From Protopterus annectens (Eukaryota > Chordata > Ceratodontiformes > Protopteridae): 64,000 bases of DNA. Made by a program: the position numbers and the translations under genes. The notes beneath the pieces were generated by a model. It worked only from the letters and a program-made list of their open reading frames with translations. It ran no database searches and was not told where the DNA came from. Location: NCBI RefSeq assembly GCF_019279795.1, contig NC_056726.1:1016414292-1016478291 (forward strand), in the 5' to 3' direction. Below, one piece after another: positions 11,173 to 23,185 of this stretch; positions within the stretch are counted from its first letter, which is position 1, and each line of letters starts with the position of its first letter.

Positions 11173-14100
11173 TTTGAGATTTTATAAGTCATTTTTACAG
11201 TCATCTATCTTCAAAGATAGTTCCTGTAAGGTAGATGTCATCAATTGCAGTTCTTTTTTCAAAGCAGCATCTGGATGAGAATTCCTTGAATTGTTCATAT
11301 TGAGTGACTCAATATATCTCCAAGTTACTTGACAGGAAAATGTTTGTATAGCTCCACCAAAATTGATATTTATGTAGTCTAGTAGTTTATCTATAGATTT
11401 CTGATGTTTTAAACTTGAAAATAATAAAATGTTCCTATATTATTATATTAGTTTATGAAGCGCTCAAAATTCACTGCTCTCAGTTGGCCATCTAGCTAAA
11501 CTATATTTTCTTCAGGCTTGGAAGTCTGAAATTCAAATACATGTCCATATTTCGTTGCCTCAGTCCTCAGTGACTTGCCAGAAAACAACACATTTTATGA
11601 GGAACATACAAAAAATATAGCCCAGGATCAATTATCCTCCATCCCCATGTCACAGCTTCTGATCAGAGGGTGGCAGCACAGATCATATCCATGGACCTGT
11701 GATGGACTATATCATAGCTGCAGTCTTGACTACCGACCATGTGTATATTGTTGACCATTTGAGACCAGGCACAGTCATGATAGGGTTGGTCAGTGAACAG
11801 TCAAGAGCCTTTGGACATGGACATGGAGAGCTTGTAGCACATCCTCATTCTCTGAATTAAAAATTTGGGCCTACGGGTGGTGTGGATGGGCCACCAGATG
11901 TAGCATTTTCATTCAGACCTTGTTTTTTAGGCATTTTTCTTTGCATGGAAAACAAGGGGAATTATCAGTATTGTTCTTGCATGGCCCTTACAAATTCATT
12001 TAACTCTCCTGTCTGACTATGCCATATATTATGCTTAATTTGTGTCTAACAGTTAGATATCTGTACCCACAGTCTTTAAGTAAATGTCAGGTATGGTATG
12101 TTTACTGAGCATATATTCCCCATGCACATATTACAGAAGTGGAACTGAACAACAACCCATGCCCATTACAATATAAGTCTGTTACTAATGTTGTGGCTAC
12201 TGACTTATATGCAAGGCACACTACAGTAAAATAGGGATGGACATTATTTGAAATATGACCCCAGGGGTGTGCAATCTCACATCTACTGTATCAGTCCTAA
12301 AGTCAAATGCTTACAGTACACTTGCAATGTAACTCTTAAGACAATTGAGGCCAACACATCTTAAAATTAACAACAAACTAATATTCCTCACAGACATTAG
12401 GATATATGTACAGTCAAAGATAATGTTCTACAACTGAATTAAAGTGTAATGAGTGGCACTTACCTTATAAAACAGTTATCTTACTTGGAAGGAAACCTTT
12501 AAGAAAGAGCAGGTCACAGAATTCAAACTTCTTCCATAGCATGATGATGTTCTAGGCTTCTCGTCATGCTATTATCATGTTGCTTCACACCTCTGAGCAT
12601 GGTGATTATGCTAATTAGAGTTCGTCTCATTATTGTTTCTCAGTCAGTCAGTTTGCATGGTGAGCACACCTGGTAAACATCATGCAGATTGCTACTTTAT
12701 GTTTTATACATGCCTGAGGACCTGCAGGTTACTCCGTACATGCATGAGCAGCCAATCATTTTAGAAGTGTAAGAATTGTCATGCTACATTCAACCATTTA
12801 CAGGCATCACTGTAGAGCATGCATTCTCAACAGAATACACATAGAGGACTACCATATTTCAGACCATAAAGTACCACTGGAACCATAAAAATACTGTACC
12901 TATAGTTTCAGTTTGCCTTCCATCGAGTCAGTGATATGCCCATTGACTCCCATAATTCTACAGATGCTGGGACTATAAGAAATGTTTCGGGCAGTAGTTC
13001 TTTGCCATTCTTCATTCAATCTTTCAAGGTGAGACATTATGGCTGGAGAAAATGATCCCTCAACTTTATTTGCCTACTGTGAGACCTTGAGCAAGTTACT
13101 TAACTAGACAATGATTTTGGGAGTTTGTGCCAGGCTTGCAAATGATCTCCAGGACTGCATGCCTAGTATCTACCTATTGACCTATTCCTTCTCAGGTACC
13201 CTGAGGACCGAAGAATGACAGATAACAAAGTAGCAAACCAGATGATGTTCCAGAACATGGAGAAGGAGCTTCAAGGAGGTGATTCCAAAAATTATACATA
13301 TGGCTTGGGAGAAAATCAAGAAACTCTACTTTCTATGAATGATATATATTGAGATGACTCTTGCAATGTTTAGACATATTGTTATTACAAGGCTTGGATT
13401 TCCCAAACAGCTACATTAAGGTAGAATTTACTTTTGAGCTTAGATACTGGAAGTGTTTTAAAACTTAAAATGTATGGACATGTACAGTGAAGAGGCCTAT
13501 GCCTGTGGGCATGTGCACTGTATGCACATGACATATAAGCAGTAGCGGTAGGTCAGGGTCAAAGGTCAAAAGCCTCAGTCCATCAAAGAAGACCATCGCA
13601 ACCTGGCAACTGCTGGTTTGGATAACAATTCACACCCTCAAAGGATGTTGGTTTGGTTTCTCAGACCTACATTATTACCTTTGTCAGTTTGTGTGACAAC
13701 CTACATTATAGTAAACAGTTTCAACCATTTTATTATTTATTTATTTATTTATTGTATTTGTTTGTTTGTCTCTATATTGAATTGGTAAAAGGACAGGTTT
13801 GTATATCCTTCTCAGTCACAACCTAGGCTTACAAGGCACATAATTAAACTAGATACAATAACAGAATTATAGTAAGCTCAGATTCAATGAAAAGGTAAGT
13901 ACAGCAGAGTGTACAATATTCACATGTTCAGTTGTCTAGAAGGTACAATGTCAGCCATGCATTATTTGCAGTTAAAAGGCAGACTCAAAACTGTAATATC
14001 ATCAGTGCATTCTTTATGTAGTTCATTTCAAAGTCAGATAAGAAACAATTATTCAGTGAAGTAATGCTGCAATGGCTTTACTGGGCTAAAGTCATTGCTT

Positions 14101-14324
14101 AGTTTCATCTACATTAAGGACACTTTTATCACAGATTTTATCATATCAAGTGTAAGAAGCTAAACTACTGCGGGAAAAGCAGTTGTACCTGTACTCATTG
14201 GTAAGGTAAGTAAGGAAGTTTGGTTTTGAATTCACTGTAATTAGTTACTTGGCTCCAAGTATCAGGGCTGATGTTCTTAATCTTTTTTCCTCTGGCTGTA
14301 GTCCCAAAGTCAGGACTTCTGAAA
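11173..14324. other. No gene recognised; TTTA microsatellite near 13733
   Basis: More than 3 kb with no open frame of note on either strand. A (TTTA)n/(TTTG)n tract at 13733-13770 is the only simple repeat. The first 150 bp may be an upstream part of the L1-type ORF1 remnant. I see no structural RNA or terminal repeats. Confidence 0.5.
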
Positions 14325-14379
14325 GATAAAAAGTACAGCTGTGTACACTTAACCATAAATGTAGATGTTCAAGTGTATT

Positions 14380-14546
14380 CACTGTTGCAGTCATTACATT
14401 TGGGTAATCTGCTGGCAGGTTGCCCTCAGTCGGCCTGATTACAAAGTATTGGGTCCTGCATCGGCTGCTGTCCCTTCTTCCATAACATCAGGTCGTCAGG
14501 GCTATAAAACATGCAGCTGACACCATTTTCATCAGTTTTTCTTGCC
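14380..14546. repeat. DIRS inverted terminal repeat, 3' side
   Basis: This segment is the reverse complement of 19779-19946 with about 85-90% identity by eye. Shared words include CATTTGGGTAATCTGCTGGC and CATTTTCATCAG. A further outer stretch (14325-14380) has no partner at the other terminus but pairs with 14779-14840. Confidence 0.9.
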
Positions 14547-14599
14547 CCAGATGTCAGGTGCCACCCAAATGGGGAGCAAAAAAAAAGAAAGAAAAAAAA

Positions 14600-14602
<3 letters not shown>

Positions 14603-14651
<49 letters not shown>
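14603..14651. repeat. (AT)n microsatellite inside the DIRS element
   Basis: An AT dinucleotide tract of about 50 bp sits between the 3' terminal repeat and the internal complementary region. Open frames of Tyr-Ile repeats across it are artefacts. Confidence 0.95.
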
Positions 14652-14656
<5 letters not shown>

Positions 14657-14778
14657 ATTTAGAACACAAAAAATATACCTCCAAATAAAAGCAAATACAC
14701 CAAAAAGGCTTTTGAGCATAGTAAAAGAAAGAAGAGGTATAGTAAGAGAAAAATAGGGGGCTGGCGGGTGGGTAACCA

Positions 14779-14882
14779 GGACTGCAACAGTGAATACACT
14801 CGAACATCTACATTTATGGTAAGTATACACAACTGTACTATGTTCTTTGTGTTTCACTGTTTCAGTCATTACATTTGGGTAG
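14779..14882. repeat. DIRS internal complementary region
   Basis: The first half (14779-14840) is the reverse complement of the outer 3' terminus at 14325-14395. The second half (14848-14882) is the reverse complement of the outer 5' terminus at 19919-19960. The two halves meet near ACTGTACT/ATGTTCTT. This single stretch therefore reads as the two element ends joined, as expected of the template used to close the DIRS circle. Confidence 0.85.
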
Positions 14883-14912
14883 AATCCCAAAGCTATGGTT
14901 GGGAAGATGGAA

Positions 14913-15990
14913 TTATACAGCATTAGGAGCAGCTATAAGGCCCTGCAGGACAGCAGTGGCAAAGCCTGCGCTGGATTTAGAGAAGAGAGGTAAATGGTAA
15001 TATTTGATGAACGTATGAACTGAGCTCCAGGTAGCAGCTTCTAGAATGTCTCTGGTAGGAACCCCTCTGAGAAAGGCTGCAGAAGTAGATGCAGCCCTGA
15101 TGGAATGGGATATGATCCCTTTGGGGACAGGTTTACCATGGTGCATGTAGCAGAAATGAATACAATGGCTTATCCATTTTGAAATAGTCTGCTTTAAAAT
15201 AACCTTTCCCTCTGCCCCTGCAGCAAATGCCACCAGTAGTTGCTCAGATTTTCTTAGAGATTTTGTCCTGTTTAAGTAGAATCTTAGTTGTCTGTGTACA
15301 TCCAGTGAATGCAGAATCCACTCACCCTTGTTCTGTGGATTTGGGAAAAAGGTTGGCAGATGAATGGACTGAATAAGAGCCACACTAGATACCACTTTAG
15401 ACATAAAGGATGGATTGGTCCTGAGAGCCACTCTGTCCGGGTAAAAGATAATAAAAAGCTCCACTGCTATGAGAGCCTGTAGTTATGAAATCCTTCTAGC
15501 TGAAGTGACTGCTAAAATAAAAGCTGTCTTCCAAGAGATAAATTTTATATCTGCAGTAGCAGCTGGTTCAAAAGGAGGTAGGGTGAGTTTTTCCAACACA
15601 AAATTGAGGTCCCATGCGTAGGTGCTCTCCTGGGAAGTCTCAAATTTTTGGCCCCTCTGAGGTACTGATTTAGCAGGGGATGAGAAAAGAGGGGAGTTCT
15701 GTGTTGTAATGAGCTGAAATGGCAGAGGCATGGATTTTTATGGAAGAAAAAGATAGGCCCTTGTGAAGCATCTCAGTTAAATATTGCAGAATCTGAGGAA
15801 TATTGGTCATTGCTGTGTTTATTCCTTGTGCTTGATTCCAGGCACAGGATCTTTTCCATTTATCAGCATAAGATTTTCTTGTACTAGGCCTTCTAGTCTC
15901 CAAAATGACATCCATCACAGGTTTGCTGAGAGATGTAACTGGGAAAATCAGTTTATTAGCCATGCTGCAAGATTCAGAGTTTGGAGCTGA
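14913..15990 (-). pseudogene. DIRS tyrosine recombinase, one nonsense codon
   Basis: The N-terminal SAM-like part reads TRRPSTRKSYADKWKRSCAW, then a helical segment ending IHASAISAHY. The catalytic half contains TSARRIS, then SHSIRAASTSAAFLRGV (the H-x-x-R box), a tryptophan in EAATWSSVHTF and the nucleophile region IKYYHLPL. A single in-frame TAA at 15483-15485 follows TSARRIS, and a frame change lies near 15700. The enzyme would join the circular element DNA to a short target match. All catalytic boxes remain visible, so decay looks recent. Confidence 0.88.
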
Positions 15991-16330
15991 GTGTGCAGAA
16001 TTTGATAGTTCTGCTGAGACAGTAGATAAAGTGTCTGAGGCAGGTACCACAGAGGAAGGTGTGACATATTGCGTAGGAGTGGGTACCAGTGTTGGCGAGG
16101 CCAGTCTGGAGCAATCAGAATCATTTTTGTTTTTTCCTGTCTGACTTTTATTAAGACCTTGGAGAGCAGAGGCAGATGGGGAAAGGCATAGACTGATAGG
16201 TTTTTCCAGCTGAATGATAGAGCATCCACTTTCTAAGCTTTTTTGTGATGAATTCTTGTGCAGAATTTGTCCAATTGATAATTTTGTGGTGAGGCAAAAA
16301 GATCTATGTCTGGGCTCTCCCATTTGTGTG
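15948..16330 (-). pseudogene. DIRS Dam-like (methyltransferase-related) region
   Basis: Directly after RNase H the frame reads SPDIDLFASPQNYQLDKFCT and, after a frame change near 16233, DALSFSWKNLSVYAFPHLPL, LIKVRQEKTKMILIAPDWPR and PLLRNMSHLPLWYLPQ. In other DIRS elements the segment in this place, with DLFAS, YAFPP and W-P-x-x-x-W-x-P-L words, is annotated as an N6-adenine methyltransferase-like domain. Whether it is a working methyltransferase is doubtful in any DIRS, and here the frame is broken. Confidence 0.6.
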
Positions 16331-17662
16331 TCAACATGCTGAAGATTTGTGGATCCAGTTTCCATTTGTGTGGGTCCATAAGATTTCTGCTTAGTTCGTC
16401 CGCTAGAGTATTTTGCTTTCCTGGCAGGAATTGAGCTTGTAGATGTATTTGGTAAGTCAAGGCCGTGTTCCACAAAGCCATGGCTAGTCTGCAAAGGGGG
16501 TAGGAATGGGTACCCCCCTGCGTGTTTATGTACCACATAACTGTGGTGTTGTCCGTCTTTATCAGTAGTTGTCCAGGATGAAGATAGTCCTTGAAGGCTG
16601 TCAGAGCATTCTGTACAGCTAGCATCTCTTTCCGGTTGATATGCAGGTGCATTTGATTTGGGCTCCATTCGCCCTGAATGCATCTCCCTGCCAGATGCGC
16701 CCCCCCAAGCATAATCTGATGCGTCTGTAGTCAGGGTTTGGGTGGCAAGGGATGGAATGAATGCCAGTCCCTTGTTTTGTTGACAGGCCTCTGCCCACCA
16801 TAGGAACTCTTGCTGCAGGCAAGGAATGATAGGAATCATTGTTTCCAGGCTGTGACAATGTTGACTCCATAAGCTTTTTAGGTACCATTGAAGTTTCCTC
16901 ATATGCAGTCTTGCATATTGAATTAGTAGAATGCAGGAAGCCATGAACCCCGAGGCCTGCAGAATTTGTCTTGCCGATAGCTGGGTTTTTGTGGCCACTT
17001 GTTTGAAGAAAGTCATCAATTAAATTTATTTTTCTGGCATGAGGTAAGTCATCTGGGCAGTTGTATTCAAGCTTGCACCCAGGAATGTAATTATTTGAGA
17101 GGGTACCAGTTGTGATTTCTTTTTTTTTTATGGTGTACCCTAGACAAGTTAGAAGCCTTTTTACAAATGCTAGATGCTATAGAAGTGTCCTTGTTTTCTG
17201 CTTGAATTAGACAATCGTCCAGGTAAGGATACATTTGAATGTTTCTTGTCTGCAAAATGCAGTTACTGGTGCCAGGCACTTTATGAAGACTCTGGGCACA
17301 GTAGATAAGCCAAAGGGCAGTACAGAGAACTGGTAATGCAAATAACCTGCTTTGAAGCGGAGGTATCTTCTGCAAGATTCCCTAACTGAGATATGCAGGT
17401 AAGCCTCTTTTAAGTCTAGAGTTACCAACCAGGCATCCTTGCCTAGAATAGGCAGTAACTGTTGTAGAGTCAGCATCTTGAATTTTGGAATGTCCAGAAA
17501 TGTATTTAGAATGGATAAGTCCAGAATTGGACGCCATGATTTGTCTTTTCTGGGTACCAGGAAAGTCTTGAATAAAAACCTTGTCCCTTTTCCTTTTCTG
17601 GTACTGGTTGAATAGCCCCCATATTCATGAGGGATGTAACTTGTTTCTGGACCTCTGCCCAC
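16233..17662 (-). pseudogene. DIRS reverse transcriptase-RNase H, frameshifted
   Basis: RT blocks appear in order: FLVPRKDKSWRPILDLSILN, LVTLDLKEAYLHISV (first catalytic Asp), FSVLPFGLSTVPRVF and YPYLDDCLIQAENK, with the YLDD codons at 17214-17225. RNase H follows with TLTTDASDYAWGGA, IKTDNTTVMWYINTQGG and LPGKQNTLADELSRN, which supply its acidic residues. At least two frameshifts separate these blocks, one just before YLDD and one near 16710. The protein copies element RNA and degrades the template. In this copy it would be truncated. Confidence 0.9.
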
Positions 17663-17851
17663 TGATTTGGAGGCAGATCCGGCTATCCATTTGGGATTGT
17701 CAATGTGTGGAAATTAAATCTGTATCCCCGGAATACTATATTTAAAACCCACTTGTCCTGGGTCATTAGATGCCAATTTCATGCATGAAGTGCCAGTTTC
17801 CCCCCCAAAGGGGCGGCCAAAAAATAAGTGCTTGGTGATGGCAGAGGAAAG

Positions 17852-19814
17852 TCATTGAGACTGTTTACCATAGGGAGGTGCCTTGCTACTTCCAGATTTG
17901 GAGGTGGAGGTACCCCATTGTTTTGTTCTGTAAGTTCCTTGTGACTGAAACCTGTATCCTTTGGAGTGTCTGGGTTTGACCTGAGCGGCTCTGGTGGGTA
18001 CTGGAAAGGACCAATTCTTAGTAGGCCAGTGCCTATTGAACCTGGGCAGCTGCACTTGTAGGAAATCTTTTACAGTTTGCATAGATTTAGATTTATCTTC
18101 CATCTTTTTCAAAACTTCTGCCTTATTACCAAATAGACTGTCCTGTTGTAAAGGAGCATCCAACAATTTTGCTTTAACATGATCAGGCAGATTTTGCTCC
18201 TTGAGCCAAGCATGCCTTTTTATCACAGATCCAGTTACAGTGGCCCTGTAAGAGGCCTCCAAGGAATCAAAACCACATTGCAAAGTATGCTTTCCAACTT
18301 GTTCAGCTGAATGCAATAAATCCTACAACTCTTTATTTTCCACACAGTCAGAAATCAACATCATATTCTGTTTAAGTAAGCCCATGACATGCTGCTGATA
18401 TTTAAGCATATGAAATTGACAGTTTAAAGCCCTGATTGCCAAGGTTGCAGACGTGTAAACCTTCTTACCCCATCTATCCAGCGCCCTGGAGTCTCTATCA
18501 GAAGGGGTAGGATTTTTAGCAGTAGAAGCTTTAACGCCCTTGGGACCCTGAGAACTGGTTTCAGGGTCAGCAGTAGGGTTTTTAAAAAGGAATTTGTGGG
18601 AGTCAGGAACCCTGTAATATCTGTCTGGGTTACTAGGAGCTGGAAGTAGGGAATCAGGAGCCATGCTGGATTCTGAGAAAACATCATCAACAATGTCTAG
18701 AACAGGAGGTATAGCCAAAGGCCTATGCTGAGGAAGAAGAAGGAAATCCCTAAGCCTCTTTTTAGATTCTGAGAAATCCTGACTCTCCCAGTGAAAGTGT
18801 TCCCTTAAGGTATGCAAAGTTTCTCCAAAAGAAAAATCCTTAGGAGGAGAAGCAGAAGGGATGGAATCTTCTGCATCAGAGTCCTCATAAGATGGAATAG
18901 ATAATTCTGATCAGAAGAGGAATCAGAAGAAATAGAAACCTGATCTGATGATTCATAGTCAGTGCCTTGCCTAGGCCTCTTTGCAGGAGGGGGATGGAAA
19001 CCCCTGATCAAGGTAATTAAATCCTCAGCCATTTTGATCATTTGTTTTTTAGGCATAGGGGCCTGTGCACGTGGCCCAAGTGTCATTTTTTTAGACATAG
19101 AAGTTGATTTTGGCCTAGGTTTTGAAGATGGCTTTGGTTTAATATACAAATCTTTAGGCCTGAAAACACCCTCAGAAGCTGGTGCCTGCTCAGTGGCTCC
19201 GGACCCATCTAAGGTTCAATACTTAAAGCGTCTCATGGCATACCGGACTCCGAATGGGTCTCAGTAAAGGCCTGTGAATCAAAAGTAGCGGGTATCGAGG
19301 GCTGCGAAAGCACCTCACTGAGTACCGGCGAACTGGTAGGAGAAGCTTCATTGTCGGTTTTGGACCTTGATGGTCTGTCTCTGTCTTTTTCTTTGCATTT
19401 TTTGTGTATTTCGGTAGTCAGATTGCTAATTGAAAACATTTCTGGATAGTTAAATCTTGAGCCAAAATATTTGGATGCAAAAATATACCGACGCTTAATA
19501 GTGCATTGATTAAATTTAGCAGAAAACCGACAGCAAGGCACATTGTGGTCAGGGCCTAAGCAAGGAATACAGTACAAATGAAAATCCTTATGAGGTATTT
19601 GCTTCCCATAAGTAATACAGTTATTAACTTTTACTGATATCAGTAAGGAGCAAGAAAAAGTTTCCCCTACGGGGTACTTAGCTTTAGGTTGAAGACTTCG
19701 GTTCTGAAACTTGAAAATGAAAATTTCAGGAGTCAGCCGACCGGCACTTGCGAACTGCTTCTGCTTCGGGCACCACGCGGCAAGAAAGACTGATGAAAAT
19801 GGCGTCGGCTGCAT
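17852..19814 (-). pseudogene. DIRS gag
   Basis: The N-terminal frame starts at 19814 with MQPTPFSSVFLAAWCPKQKQ, inside the 5' terminal repeat, and has a Cys/His cluster LYCIPCLGPDHNVPC. A Ser/Lys-rich linker follows. The C-terminal part (18316-17852) reads LEASYRATVTGSVIKRHAWL, LDAPLQQDSLFGNKAEVL and a basic, Gly/Ser-rich tail. These are standard words of vertebrate DIRS gag. Frame breaks occur near 19233, 18820 and 18320. It would form the ribonucleoprotein particle with element RNA. Confidence 0.85.
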
Positions 19815-19946
19815 GTTTTATGCCACTGATGACCCTACGTCATGGAAGAAGGGACTGCAACAGATGCAGGACCCAAGACTTTGTTAATCAGGCCGACTGA
19901 AGGCAACCTGCCAGCAGATTACCCAAATGTAATGACTGCAATAGTG
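19779..19946. repeat. DIRS inverted terminal repeat, 5' side
   Basis: Partner of 14380-14546 in inverted orientation. It overlaps the gag start codon region, and its outermost bases (19919-19960) are complementary to the second half of the internal complementary region at 14848-14882. Confidence 0.9.
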
Positions 19947-19960
19947 AAACATGAAAAACA

Positions 19961-22511
19961 TCCCCATAATCCTGGAAATTCAGTGGGCAGAAAGCATCGT
20001 GACTTTAGGTTTGTGTTTACAGGGTGTGGGATTAGTCAAGGTACCTGACTTTGAAGACAAAATAGGTTAACAATAAAGTAGCTCTTGCAGTTACAGGTAG
20101 CCGGTGCTCCTTATTTCATATGACACTGTTGCACTTAAAGGGTACAGACAGCATAATGAACAAATAAATCTTACTGATCTGTGTGGTGAATGGGGTTCTT
20201 CTGAGAGAAGCTGTTACACAATGGGAGTGTTTGCTCATCTTTAGGGATGAGGGAGTGGATATCAGTAGCTCTCTTTACTTACACTATAAGAAGACTGAAC
20301 TCTTTGTAATTTAGCAGAGATATTCACAACATTGTGTACACATCCCTCAACAATGGAATTAAAGTAAAGACAAGGCTGAAGCATAAATCTCAGCCAATCT
20401 AAATGGCCCACCTGAGCCAGGTATCTTTTGAAGGGGGATCCAAGATATGGAGAAGACCATAATCACCTGGGAGTGAGGAGTAACAAGTGCTATTCTTTAT
20501 GCTTTTTGTATATTCACCATAAACCTGCAAAAAGGAAACCAGCACTGCACAGTTGCTGAATTCCAGCTGGAATTTCTTCTGTATTAACAAAAAAGACAAC
20601 ACAAAGTTTAGTAGAGTGAGATGATCCTCGTAAGGGTAAGATGGTAATCAAGGAGGTCAAGTGAGAACTCGTTAATGATAAGGATATCATAGGCACCACG
20701 ACCTACCCCCTTCAAGTACAAACCTGTGGTTAATCCATGCCATATTTAACCATTAAATGTATCATGTATAACTGCTGTTTGAGACAATTACTCATATAAC
20801 TTGTAAAAATTAGCTAAAACAACTTCATTATTAATATTAGAATTGATAGACTGTTATTTATTTACTTACCTAGTTATCTTAGTAATAATAATGATAATAA
20901 CAATTATTTTTATTTATCTGGTTATCTTAATAATAACAATAACAATAATTATTAGTAGTAGCATGCTCTCAGATTAGAGAGTGTACAGCATATATATTTT
21001 TTAGTGTGGTCACTATTGCTTTTCCACTGTATGGAATGCTGAAAAATGTATTTTAGAGAAAGTTGGTAGCAAAATTATCTTTTATGTTGTTTTGTTGTAA
21101 GAGATGGTGAACTTCTTTAGTTTGCAATTCTTTCATTGTGATGTTTGGCAGAAGTTTTGCTAACGTACTCATTACTTTTTTACTGCTGTGCAGCTGTATT
21201 TTGCCAAATGACTTGTCTTACTGTGTCGGTTATATGCATTTGTGAGATTTGTGTCATAACTAAAACATTTTTCAGGGGTATTTGCTAACAAATATTAAAC
21301 AAACAAAGAAATTGTACTGCAGTAAGATCCAGTAAATAAAGCAGACAAAAATGTGTGATCAAGGCACTTGAAAGATGTAATGAATCAGGCCATCACTGAA
21401 ACTAACCTTCTTCATTTGAATAGTAGTTGGATGTGATTAAAAACTTTAAATGCCCCCTAAAGATAAATAAAAATATTCCTGTTAAAAGAATCATCTCCAT
21501 CTTGGAGTGAATATAATCATTTTTTACACAATTCTGTCAAAATGTGTCAGACATTGTTCTGAAAATTATATTTCCTAATGCGTTCAAGAACCTAGTCACA
21601 TATTTTTAAATAGTTTGGATAGAATGTTCAAGTTGATAATAAGTCTCTAGTCCCCTGCATGAATTGGATTAATAACTTTTGGGGAGGAGGATTATGATCA
21701 AATGTTTTAAAGTATCAGATGACAATCCTTTTAATGAGCAACACTTGAAATTATGAATGATGTACTTGGTTATTATCAGGAATCAAGCTGAAGGCTTGAC
21801 TTTCAGGGGAGAGTTTCTTCAGGAGTTTGGAGACTTCCTTTGCTTTTATTTCCCTAAAATAAAATGTTGGCTTAGTGCTACGGGTGGTTAAATTGTCAAT
21901 GGTTTAAGAGGAATCACCAGTTATGGAGGGGATGGAATACTTAAAGTACATAGGAAGATTTTTGCATCATTAACCAGGTGTTGAGAGGCATCTCATCCAA
22001 GTACTGTCTTATCTTTATTTTCTGCCAATCTTGCTGAATCGCCCTCAAAAGAAGTTTCATGTTGCCTTGGAAGATTGGGAAGACAATCTTCACAACTTTG
22101 TTATCAATGATAAAACACTTCTTAAGTGTGGCATTCTTGCACAGGCTAAGGATATTCTCTGTTTCTTCTTAATGGCACTACCTTAATTCAATTGCTTATA
22201 GGTCTAAAATGAGGTGAGATCAAAAGGCACATGCATAAATTAAATGCCCTTCTGCACAGGAAGTACTAATTCTGTAATGGAGTGAAAACAGTCAGAAGAA
22301 GGTACAAGGGCTACTTTAGGTCTAATTCCTTAAGCATGTCAGATGAGCTTTCAATGTGGCATTTAAAAATATGGCAGTTTAGTTGCTTCCACATCAGAGT
22401 TCCAACTGACTAGACAGTTTTAGGTTTACATGACATAATGGGCCAAATGAGTCCATTAATTTCTATTCATCATCTGGACAGGATGGAGATGACATCTAAT
22501 AGTGAGTAATA
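19961..22511. other. No gene recognised
   Basis: AT-rich sequence with no open frame over about 65 codons. A local near-duplication of a TTATTT..ACTTACCTAGTTATCTTA phrase occurs at 20850-20950 beside AATAAT-type simple sequence. There is no recognisable transposon or RNA. Confidence 0.5.
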
Positions 22512-22527
22512 GTCAAAGACGGGTTTA

Positions 22528-23169
22528 TATAGCCAAAGTGGTGCAGTGGTTAGCATTGTCGCCTCACAGCAAGAGGCTCCCCAGTTTGATTCACTGCTGG
22601 TGTGCCTTCTGTGTGGAGTCTGCATGTCCTCCTTGCTGCCAAGTGAATTTAAAGACATGCAGGTAGGTGCAAGCATGGGCAGCCATGGTGGTGCGGTGGT
22701 TAGTGTTGTTGCCTCACAGCAAGAAGTTCTCTGGTTCGATCCTCGTCTGGGGTGCCTTCTGTGTGGAGTCTGCATGTCCTCCCTGTGGTTGTGTGGGTTT
22801 CCTCCGGGTGCTCCAGTTTCCTCCCACATCCCAAAGACATGCTGTAGGTGGATTGGACACTCTAAATTGGCCCTAGACATGAGTGCGTGCATGTGTGTGC
22901 CTTCTGTGGAAGGTTGGGCACCAGGCTGGCAACTCAACACCATAAAACTCCACTGCAAAGCATGAGCAGACAAGTGATCCACTGTGGCAACTCCTAACTG
23001 AGAAAAGCCGAAAGAAGAAGGTAGGTGCAAGCGTGTGTGGGTGTGTCTTCTTTGAAGGCTGTGCACAGGGCTGGCAACTCGACACCATAAAAATTCACTG
23101 CCAATCATTAGTGGACCAGAGTTCTGCTATGGCAACTCCTAACAGGGAAATTCTGAAATACAAGAGAGA
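22528..23169 (+). mobile_element. V-SINE, outer copy (interrupted)
   Basis: It starts AGCCAAAGTGGTGCAGTGGT with a tRNA-like head (A-box near 22540, B-box-like TTTGATTCACT), then the conserved V-SINE core TGTGTGGAGTCTGCATGTCC. It is interrupted at 22661 and resumes at 23033 with GTGTGTCTTCTTTGAAGG, ending in the tail GGCAACTCCTAACAGGGAAA. Flanks 22512-22527 and 23170-23185 match at 14 of 16 bases and are taken as its target-site duplication. V-SINEs are tRNA-headed SINEs of fishes, including lungfish. Confidence 0.88.
22675..23019 (+). mobile_element. V-SINE, inner complete copy
   Basis: This copy runs from GGCAGCCATGGTGGTGCGGT through the B-box CTCTGGTTCGATCCTC and the core GTGTGGGTTTCCTCCGGGTG and CTCCCACATCCCAAAGACAT. 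It reaches the tail GGCAACTCCTAACTGAGAAA and ends AAAGCCGAAAGAAGAAG. It is flanked by perfect 14-bp repeats AGGTAGGTGCAAGC at 22661-22674 and 23019-23032 (one base is shared with the tail). It inserted into the outer copy just past the outer copy's GACATGC core word. Confidence 0.92.
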
Positions 23170-23185
23170 GTCAGAGACAGGTTTA

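Larger units (their letters stand above)
14325..19960 (-). mobile_element. DIRS-type tyrosine-recombinase retrotransposon
   Basis: A 5.6-kb minus-strand element with gag, reverse transcriptase-RNase H, a Dam-like region and a tyrosine recombinase, bounded by about 167-bp inverted terminal repeats (14380-14546 and 19779-19946). An internal complementary region at 14779-14882 pairs with the outer edges of both termini. That is the defining DIRS arrangement, thought to let reverse transcription finish through a circular intermediate, which the recombinase then integrates without a target duplication. Stops and frameshifts in each gene make it inactive. The gene order and terminal layout are intact. 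Confidence 0.93.
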
